DNA of 64,000 bases from Ehretia macrophylla. Its lineage: Eukaryota > Streptophyta > Magnoliopsida > Boraginales > Ehretiaceae. Positions within the stretch are counted from its first letter, which is position 1. The number at the start of each line of letters is the position of its first letter. This document shows, piece by piece, positions 55,935 to 64,000 of the stretch. Under the pieces are notes generated by a model that did not search any database, had not been told where the DNA came from, and was given only the letters and a program-made list of their open reading frames with translations. Location: positions 17,045,501 to 17,109,500 of the forward strand of contig CM075765.1 in assembly GCA_037974665.1 (NCBI GenBank), written 5' to 3'. The position numbers and the translations under genes were made by a program.

Positions 55935-57293
55935 GCCACATAAAAGGTGATAAAAAAATGATAGAAAAATGGGTAATATATAACATTACTCGATACATAA
56001 ATAAGCATCCCTGACAAAAAAAAAAAGGTAAGTAACTATTACTCATTAAAAGTGCTAAATTAAGTTTCTTTAATTTATGACTCACCGTAAATTATTTCTT
56101 TAATATATAACTTGTGATACGTGTTCTATGAGTCCAAGCTTTAAACTTTATTGAGAGTTGATATATTTTCCTACATGATATATAGATTCAAACTATGGCC
56201 TTACCTACTTTAAAGGGTTGATATATTTTAGTACAAGATAAGTTTTTTGGTAATTTTTTTATTTTTTTTTTCACAAGCTTGCACTAGAGTTTAAATAGCT
56301 GTAGGATCTGATATTTGTTCAATTTGTTGTGTCATTGTAGATTGGTTTTTGTAAAAATGTCAATATCATATATGGATATTGATTTTGAACTTGAAAGTCG
56401 AGATGAATACAATACAATTTCTAATTTGCCACGATCAAGTTCAACTTCTTCTCAATACCAAAATTCTCCAGATTTGTCTCTACCCAGGTTTTTTTATTAT
56501 TTAGTAAATTTTTTAATTAAACAGTTTGAATTCAGATATTCACGAATTTTTTAATTCTTATCGGATTCAGTTTTGATAAGCGGTTTTGAAATCCGACGAA
56601 TATCCGATACGGTTTTGATTTTAAGAAAAATAAACGGATTCGAATAGCATATTTTTGCGGATATCTGATCTGTCATCCCTAAGTGCATATGACATTTGTT
56701 CATTTCCTTAAGAAGAGGAGACGAATTTGTTTATGTTTAGAAAACATTGAGAACTTATTTGAATGATTTGAAATATAAAGGGATTAAGTTTTTTAAAAAA
56801 AAATGTGCCAATAGTGGAAACCGTTTGCGCAATTTACTCTTAATAAATAGGTTTTACAAATTTCAAAGAACAAGAATTAATTGGTAAAAAACTCTTTTGG
56901 TCTTTATAGTTCTGTTGAAATTGTTGGACCCATGCATGTTGGGATGGGTACATTTTTTGCAACGCTAGAAAAGCAAGTTCTCCATTAATCTAAAAACTGT
57001 ACAAAAATACAAAACCTCCTTATAAAAGGCATGCAGTCAAGTCAAAATATTCCTATCAATGTTCCATAAATCACACATACGATCGAGTTTCTTTAAGACT
57101 ATTACAAAAACCACGCTTATCTAATAATCTGACTCAGCAAGTGCTTTCACATTAAGGAGTTGAATGCGACCGCCGATTTATCGATTCATAAACATTGATT
57201 GTAGCGTGAAACTTCTTCCAATTTTTTTATTTTCAGTTTTTCAGTATTCTAATGATTTTTTGCTAAAAGTATTCTGATGCTTCGCTGTTTTTG
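55935..57293. other. Intergenic DNA with a possible hAT-like remnant
   Basis: A + strand frame at about 56357-56554 (MSISYMDIDFELESRDEYN) has a Ser-rich stretch but no family I recognise. At about 56570-56687 CGGATTC/GATATCCG-type words end in CTGTCATCCCTAA, like the fragment at 640-813. The rest is AT-rich with nothing supported. Confidence 0.35.
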
Positions 57294-57302
57294 CAATAAA
57301 TA

Positions 57303-58561
57303 ATGGTAAAAGAACATTTTGGTTCCACAACTTTGCGCAAAAGGTCATTTTAGTCTTTCACGTATAAAAAATACTTACTTTAGTTTTTATGTTAAATGTC
57401 CTTCGTTAAAATTAACTATGATAAGGGTAAATTCATCTTTTAGCAAAAAAAAAAGCGAGAAAGTGGTTTGAAATGCGCATTTTGATCTCGAGAAAAAAAA
57501 AATAGCTTGAATGGATTTTTGGAATATTATGATATTCGAACACTAACTTTATATCCACGGTAACATCTTTTGTTTTTGAACTTAATCAAATTGTCGTTTA
57601 CATCTTCTCGAACAATTGATGATGATGATATTTTAGACATTTGAGCAAATTTGTTAGAATATATTTTTTTGACATTTTGCCTCCAATAAATTTTTTTTTT
57701 TTTTATGCAGCAAGCAAAATTGAGGGAAAAGATATGACAAAAAAAGAGACGAGATTAAGACTTATAGAAAAATAGTCGTTGGGTTTCAACGGCTATTTCC
57801 ACGGGTGGTTTTAGGGGGGGACCAGCGGCGGCCACGGCCCCCCCGACCTCCAAAAAAAAAGAAAAAATTTAATGGAATTTTTTTTAAAAAGAATTAGATT
57901 TGGCCCCCCAATAAATATTTAAAAAGTGATAAAATCTTTTAAAAATATGAAGTTGGTTTGGTGGTTAATTATAAATAGTATTATATTGATGATTGGGGGT
58001 TCAAGTCACTATAATTGCATTTATTTTTATAGTTTTAGCTATGAATGAAAAAAAATTAATATTTAAAGAACATGACTTCTAATTAGTTTCGAACTTATAA
58101 CATCTTATTTAATATCGAACCATTAAACTAAAACTATTATCTATTGCATCAAGCCAGATCTTTTAATATTTATTGAGTATTTTGCTTATCAAATCTTTTA
58201 AAACACCCTAGCATGAAATCATAACCAAATTTTCTTTAATAAAACTGTAAAAAAAAATTAAAAATGTAAAAATTGAGTCTCTTTTCTACTAGACCAAAAA
58301 ATATTATATAAAAAATACTGTACAAAAAAAAAATTCCGGCCCCCAGCGTTAGATTTCTAGGTCCGCCCTTGACTATTTCACAATCTTTTTTTTCCCTCTC
58401 TCATGTCCAAAATGTACAAGGACAATTCTGTCTTTTAATACAGTCAAAGGTTTGACCATTAACATGACACTAACGATAGTTAAAATGAAGGATTAAAGTT
58501 TTATGTGAGGGTACCAAAATGAATTTTTGCTCAAAGTTGAGAGAGCAAAATGGCTTTTCCC
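57303..58561. mobile_element. Mutator-like MITE with nested hAT element
   Basis: Flanks CAATAAATA (57294-57302) and CAATAAACA (58562-58570) are a 9-bp duplication with one change. The arms (left GGTAAAAGAACATTTTGGTTC; right, complemented, GGGGAAAAGCCATTTTGCTC) are inverted over about 150 bp. A hAT MITE at 57800-58371 sits inside. The right arm sequence also occurs at about 817-890, upstream of the MATE gene. Confidence 0.75.
57800..58371. mobile_element. hAT-like MITE nested in the Mutator MITE
   Basis: It starts CACGGGTGGTTTTAG and ends CTAGGTCCGCCCTTG. The flanks GCTATTTC and ACTATTTC (57792-57799 and 58372-58379) are an 8-bp duplication with one change. GGCCCCC-rich words lie near both ends. 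Non-coding. Confidence 0.75.
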
Positions 58562-58579
58562 CAATAAACAATTCAGAAA

Positions 58580-58755
58580 CAACACATTTATTTGATTTGA
58601 TATTGATGTTACCCAATACTTGCCCTAGGCGAATAATTATATCATAACTACCCGAAAATTAAAATTGTGTGCAAGGTCAACGACAATTTCTGACTAAAAA
58701 AAAAAACTGAACAATAATTGGGCACATAACTCTGCTCTAAGTGCAATCACCATTT
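58580..58755 (+). promoter_or_regulatory. Second copy of the MATE promoter
   Basis: The segment from CACATTTATTTGATTTGATA through TTGCCCTAGGCGAATAATTA and GTGCAAGGTCAACGACAATT to CTCTGCTCT matches about 891-1030, with small indels. In copy 1 the MATE ATG follows 13 bases after CTCTGCTCT-like sequence. Here the sequence diverges at that point, and a gypsy LTR begins at 58840. No MATE exon is visible before it. Confidence 0.75.
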
Positions 58756-58839
58756 GGAAGAAGAAAATTTATATATTTTCCTGCCGGCAAGATAAAAAGT
58801 TTCACCTCAATAAACTTTTGAAATACGGTCTGTTACGTT

Positions 58840-59727
58840 TGTAGATGCCAAAATCTACAATTACGAATTCGGATCCACTAGCAACCTGCAAGAACAGAAA
58901 GCGAGGAAAGTGGCATGAGTCTTGGGACACCTGTGTAGTGCCGACCAAAGACACTCCGACGCTCAAGTTAGTAGGTTACCGGGTAAGATAGAAAATGAAG
59001 AAAGTAGGATGGGTAAGGCGGAGACTACCATAACTCTGGCGTCGTTTAGGGAGTGTAGGCCGTGAAGACGTGGAAGGGAGAAGGGAAGTAAGGCTAGTGA
59101 GGCTAGTACTCGATGCCCTCCCCTTGTGTAGGTGTGGCCCACTTATAGGTGTGGTCAAGTCAAGAGTCACGGCCCTTGGGACTTGTACTCTTCGTAGACT
59201 ACCTCATCGCTTATCGCGTGGGATTGAGGTAGTCTCTATCCCGAATCCTTCGTCAGTTATCCACCTCTCGTAGACTGGGAAAATGCGATAGGTCGAGAGT
59301 TACTTATCCCCTGGGACTTGCAACTCGAGTAGACTACTTCGAGGAAGTAATTACTTATCCCGTAGAATAAGCCTTTATCCGAACTTGTTGATCATCATTC
59401 GCTTACAATAGTCCACTTCCTTAAGGTACCCTTCACAGTCGCGTATCTGCTATGGTAGGCTAGTCCCGTAAGACTTTTCCTTGGTTGTTTATCCACTAAT
59501 ATCTGACAGGGCCAGAGGTCGTGCCCGAGTCCGTCGCCAATTACCCATTTAGGAAACCCGATATCTGGGCTTAGCGTAGAACTAGGGGCCTCCATGTAGG
59601 CTCCCGCGGTAATAGGCTACAACTTAAGATGCTATATGCAAGCCTTGGCCCAAGCGTTAATACCGTTTGGGGTTAAGCGAACCATCGTGGTTGGACCGAA
59701 GGTCCGAGCCTATTTTTTGCATTAACA
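58840..59727 (-). repeat. LTR of the second gypsy (3' LTR in element sense)
   Basis: On + it runs TGTAGATGCC to TTTTTTGCATTAACA. On - it starts TGTTAATGC directly after the purine tract. The flank ACGTT (58835-58839) would be one side of the target duplication. It is long for this group at 888 bp, and the other LTR is outside the window. Confidence 0.7.
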
Positions 59728-59752
59728 GTTTGTCCCCCTACTCCCTAAGTCG
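59728..59752 (-). other. Polypurine tract of the second gypsy
   Basis: On the - strand AGGGAGTAGGGGGACAAAC directly precedes the LTR start, the expected position for plus-strand priming. Confidence 0.75.
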
Positions 59753-60640
59753 AAGAATCTTCGAGTTAGGGAGTAATTTGCTCGTAAAGTGAACTTGACC
59801 TGTACTTCTCGGGAGAAATCCGCAACTCACCACGTGAGTGATTATTAGCCTACCAAATGCTGGTTGATAGTTCCACCTCCTACTATAATCTATTTTGGGT
59901 TTTATGTATTTTTTCGGAATTTCGCAGCCGACTATTTCAATCATGCCGTTATGCATCCTACTAACACCTTCTAAGTTGCGTAGCCTACCATATTTGGTTT
60001 TACAGCTCGCAACCCACCAACTGCCTTTGAAATTGCGCAAACTACCATATCTTTTCACAGACAAGTTCGCAGCCTACTATTTATTTCTTGCCCAATCGCA
60101 GACTACCGTTGCGTCTCACAAAGTAGCAGACTACCATTTTCTTCTTTCCATGCCGTAGCCTACTGCGCCCCTTTTCACTTTTTCAAACCAGCTGCACTTT
60201 TTTTTTAAACGCCTGAAGTCCGTGGACCAATAAGGGCCTGACACGTTTCCACGTCAGGACTGCAGGCTGTCCTGACCCATGGCCCTCAGCTGGCAGCCAA
60301 TGCTCGGCTGCCAATTGTCTATGTGCCAGACCATAGTCTTGTGCGTAGGCAAGCCTCGAGGACAGGACATTTAATGTCCTGTCCTTGAGCTGAGGGTCAT
60401 TAAATGACCCCTAGCCACGTGGGCCCTAAGGAATTCCTAGGGCATCACGTGGCGCGATTCAAGCCTTCCCCATTTTATACATTCTTTTTTTTTTGCTGTT
60501 GCTTTGCCTTTTCGCGGACTTCTCTTTTTTGAACTAACTTTTCGCAGTCTTAGCTTTTGCCTTTTCGTTCGAGTGTCAGAAGTCGTACGCTCACTGAGAG
60601 CATTCCATCTTTCATCTTTGAGCTTCTCATCCACAACGCC
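59753..60640. other. Spacer between LTR and antisense ORF
   Basis: No coding sequence recognised. CGCAGACTACC/CGCAGCCTACT-like words recur at about 59925-60150. Palindromic GACAGGACATTTAATGTCCT lies near 60360. TTTTATACATTC at about 60474 may be a TATA region for the downstream + strand ORF. Confidence 0.45.
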
Positions 60641-63600
60641 ATGGGTGGTTCACGGTAAGAGTCAAGCGAGCTGAACTCTGCATTCCTTAACTCATATTGT
60701 TCACAGTCCTTCTTCACTCCACCCTTTATTTTATGTCTGGTTCTTTGTTTGTGTTTTTTTTTTTCACCTGTTCTGGGTTCTTATTTGTGAAGGTTATAAA
60801 GATGGCTGGTTAAGCTTCAAGGTTGCATCTGAGAAATTCCTCGCCCCTTTCAGTAAGTTGGTACTTCCCACTCGCACTCTCTTATCATGAACTAAAGTTC
60901 TTGTCTGTCCTCTTGGCACTGCTAGGATTTTCTTGATCCACACGCATACCTACCTTTACCTTTGCACTATAAGAAAGAGAAGTTGTACTGCAATTTCTCT
61001 GCTTGGTGCCTGCAAAATGCAGCGAGCTTTGGTGTATATGAGGGGAAGGGGAAGGCCAAGCGTATGGCCTATGAGAACATATTTATGCATGCATGTTCAT
61101 GTGCATATATACATGTCCATACTTGGAGTACAATGAACCCTTGGTGTCTGACGGTTTTAGCAAATTTAGATGCATACATGCATGCACATAGTCGAGCATG
61201 CCTGTCATAGACATGCATACGTTTTGCGTTGTCGAGCGCGACACCATTTAGGTAGGCTGCGTCTTGAGGCCTTAACGGTAGGTGCCAACATAATGAATTA
61301 TGGTAGGCTGTTACATTGAACCTTAATGGCAGGCGGCTCCTTAAGAACACAAGGTAGGCTATGGCATTGTACCTTATTGGTTGTCGACACCTTAAAAACA
61401 AAAGGTAGGCTGCAACATCGAACCCTTTTGTTAGGTGGTACCCTAGTAAGACAAGGTAGGCTGCCCATTATGGACCATTTCTTGGGGTCAAAGCTTAGCC
61501 AACTCTCCGTAGTACTGCACGACCACAGGTTTATCGCCGTTCAAAAGCGTAATATCGTCTTTTGCTACTTGCCCTTTACTATTGTGCTAAGGTGCCCTTT
61601 ATTGTTTGTAGGTAGGCATGTTGTCACAAGAGGATGCGAGGTCAGCCGTAGAGGATTCTTTTTTCAGGAGTGAGGGAGAGTCAGCCGAACCTCAGGGAGA
61701 AGAGTCATCCTGTAGCACCGATGAAGTGACTGTTGCGGATAGTTGGTCATATGAGGGTCACATTAACTTAGAAGAGTTAACGAGTGCAGTGCATATGGTA
61801 GGATCTGTTTCTCCTAACACATCGTCAGTCGACCTTGGAGAATTAGTTGGTCACCTGAGGAACATATTGTCGGTGAGCCCCCATTCGCGCCTTAAGCCAA
61901 TTGACATTGCTTGAATCAGAGTCTCCTATAGCATTCCCAAGGGGTGTAACATTCGATTACCAGAACGTTACGAGAAGGTAGACTGGGACTCTCCCAGTTA
62001 GGTGTGTATGTATGAACGTGTCTTCCAGATCAGCCTCCGTCTTCCCTTACCCTTACTGGCTTATCAACTATTGCGGCGTTACGAGATCGCCCCGAGTCAA
62101 CTAATGCCAAGCACTTGGCGTATACTTCTCGAGTGTGAGGTCCTGGGAGAATGCGTAGGCGTACCGTTTGGGTTAGCCGAGTTGTTATACTGGTATTATT
62201 TAAAAGATGATGAACCTGATCGATACCACTTCACGCCCAAGCCAGGGAAGGTCTCCTTTGTGATCCTTCCTCCTAATAACCACTACTGGAAAGACAAATA
62301 TTTCTTCATTTCCAGTGAAGTGGTGCTCAAGGGAGAACTGTATATCCCTCGCATCTGGGACAATACTTGTGAGTTTTAAACTTGTTGTTTTCTTCGACTA
62401 GCACTCTTTGTATTGAGGACTAATACTTTCTCTTCCGCTTGCGCATGTAGGATTGGCATCAATTACTCCACAGAGGGTCCGTACACAAGGGATCGAATTA
62501 AGGCAATCTTGACACTGCCAGAGAAAGACTTCCTCCACTCTGTTGTTCTTTCAGAATCCAAGCTGCAATCATCTGTGATTTGGAAACAAGTCCCTTACTC
62601 TCTCGAAGGTAGACATTTCCCTTCTTTGGCTAAGCTTTCTACGATACTAGCTAACCAGAAAGCACTTGAAGGTTTAGGTTACAACTCGTCTGACCTTCCA
62701 ACCTTACGTGACCCACTTGTTCAAGAATACGCAGACAATATCATGACGGGTAAATACCAAGTGGCCAACAGTGAGCAAGCGATGCAACAGCGCCTTCAAA
62801 AGCACAAAAAGGCACCTACCGAAGACTCTGAGCAGGTTATGCCCCCCACTCTTTTGGCTATTCCCGTGGTTCAATCTGGCCAGGTCGAGTCTAGCCAGGT
62901 ATCACAGAAGCGGCATGCTACTGAGCGAACCCCTCCGACAGACCATCTCACGGTAGTCTCCCTTTTGAGGAGTCATCTATCTCTAATGCGAGTTCAATGC
63001 TAGCTTCGGTGTCGAAGCTTCTCCTTGCCGATAATGCGGCCTTTCTGAGGAGGATGACGATGTCTGCTTTCATTGAGTGGGGTATAACCCACGCTTTTCA
63101 GGGATTGTGGATTGCATATTCTGTAATCATCTCCGCCTTTATCGGCTCTAATTTTTGTATGGCCTCTTTTTTTGTTGTAGGAGCTCGAGGCCATCCTTTA
63201 CAAAAATGGGAAAGTTGCAGGTCTCCAAAAGAAGCTTGAGAGTGTCGGGGCCTCAAATGCAGTGCTTACAAAATCACTGGCTGCGACAAAGGAGGCAATT
63301 AAGAAAGCGGAAGACCGTATGGGTGCCCTTGAGCAGGAGGTGATCGAGAAACACCGCAAACTAGCGGAGGCTACTCTGGAGTTGAAGTTCAAGGAGGAAG
63401 CATGGAGTACTGAGAAGGATTAGAGTCTCAGTTGGAGGATATCGCTAATGACACATCCTTGGCAATAGAGGCTAGATTGATGAAAGAGCTCAGGGATGGA
63501 AAGGCCAGCGACTGGGATTACAATGGTATCATCAAGCATTATGAGGAATTTTGTTATACTTTAGAGGCCGATACCCCGGGTGAGCCTAGTGGCTCAGCTG

Positions 63601-63650
63601 AGGTGGAGGCTGTTACTAGAGATGTGCCCCTGGGGGACCTGCCCAGTTAG
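60641..63650 (+). pseudogene. Antisense ORF of the second gypsy (Transposase_28-like), intron-containing
   Basis: A possible first exon begins at ATG 60641 (MGGSR, then GTAAGA). Further coding blocks are 61618-61914 (acidic, Ser-rich), 62002-62379, 62450-63003 and 63166-63650. The middle block, RLPLPLLAYQLLRRYEIAPS to GVPFGLAELLYWYYLKDD, then FTPKPGKVSFV, matches the equivalent part of the first gypsy's antisense ORF and the gypsy-type transposon domain PF04195. A GTGAGT...TGTAG intron at about 62370-62450 joins WDNT to IGINYSTEG. The C-terminal part looks coiled-coil. Stops near 61915 and 63422 may be decay or further introns. Function unknown. Confidence 0.65.
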
Positions 63651-64000
63651 TTTACCAGACCGTCATCAGAGTGGCTTGCAGTGCACCATGCATCCTTCTT
63701 TTGTCTAAATTCTAGCTTGGTATGTATAGGTATTGCACCGCTGACACTTTTTTGTAATACGTATATGACGCTCTAGTTATGTATTTTTTGCACGATAGGC
63801 GACAATCGACCAGGGACCATACGCTCTGCGCACATGGTGCCCTCGTTTTCTTTTGCTATGCTATTGGCGCGACGTAACTTTGCTTTTAAGGTTTCAGGTG
63901 TACTTTGTGTTTTCTTTTATAGATGCCTTCGTGTATGCTCCTACCGTTTCTCAAATTATGCAACCTTCTGTATATAACAAATTATCGTATAGGTAGTCTG
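63651..64000. other. 3' flank of the antisense ORF, nothing recognised
   Basis: No gene visible in the last 350 bases. They should belong to the second gypsy's interior. Confidence 0.4.

Larger units (their letters stand above)
58840..64000 (-). mobile_element. Second Tat-lineage gypsy element, left part only
   Basis: An LTR (58840-59727) is followed by a - strand polypurine tract and then a + strand antisense ORF of the type seen in the first gypsy. Pol would lie beyond the window on the - strand. The LTRs of the two gypsy elements are different, so they are separate families of one lineage. Confidence 0.75.

Noticed and set aside
58863..58879. gaattcggatccactag looks like a cloning-vector polylinker
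   Set aside because: It is only 17 bases, lies within a natural-looking LTR, and has no adjoining vector sequence. Chance is the simpler explanation, though a vector screen would settle it.

Overview
The window is nuclear DNA from a flowering plant, probably a eudicot. It has AT-rich introns and intergenic DNA, plant-type intron borders, and plant families of L1 LINE, CACTA, PIF/Harbinger, Ty1/copia and Ty3/gypsy (Tat-lineage) elements. There are no bacterial-style operons. The one ordinary host gene I recognise is a MATE/DETOXIFICATION efflux-carrier gene on the + strand. Its exons are scattered from 1043 to 35183 because its introns have filled with transposons. The copy looks dead: it has three in-frame stop codons, a missing exon and an unclear exon border.

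Layout of the MATE locus. Its promoter lies at about 817-1042, exons 1-2 at 1043-2090 and exon 3 at 5059-5145. The next intron (5146-14494) holds an L1 LINE on the - strand (about 5368-11548). That LINE is itself split by a solo LTR (7557-8350). The same intron also holds a Mutator-type MITE, a 1.25-kb retroposon and a hAT-like MITE. Exons at 14495-14734 and 14838-14956 follow. The next intron (14957-34901) contains a palindromic CA/TG-rich element and a complete 15.8-kb CACTA transposon (17468-33233, TSD ATA). The CACTA carries two decayed transposase genes on the - strand, a roughly 298-bp satellite inside one transposase intron, a 3-kb solo gypsy LTR, subterminal hairpin arrays, and a small intact + strand ORF with an EAR-type DLNEPP motif. 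The last two MATE exons are at 34902-34988 and 35103-35183.

Downstream are a PIF/Harbinger transposase with a MYB/SANT partner (36176-37646), a degenerate copia element (38417-45018, TSD TTTCT) and a deleted Tat-lineage gypsy element with an antisense ORF (45986-54301, TSD ATATA). After these come hAT MITEs (55419-55926; 57800-58371 nested in a Mutator-like MITE, 57303-58561). The window ends in the left half of a second Tat-lineage gypsy (58840 to beyond 64000).

Just before that last element, at about 58408-58755, the MATE promoter appears a second time. A tandem MATE duplicate may therefore start there and have been cut off from its coding region by the gypsy insertion.

Nothing here works as a pathway. 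The biology is nested transposition, pseudogenisation (many stops sit where Trp codons are expected) and a few odd sequences worth checking: the CACTA EAR micro-ORF, a tandem array of tRNA-like modules in the copia leader, the satellite-filled transposase intron, and a template-switch patch in MATE intron 1.
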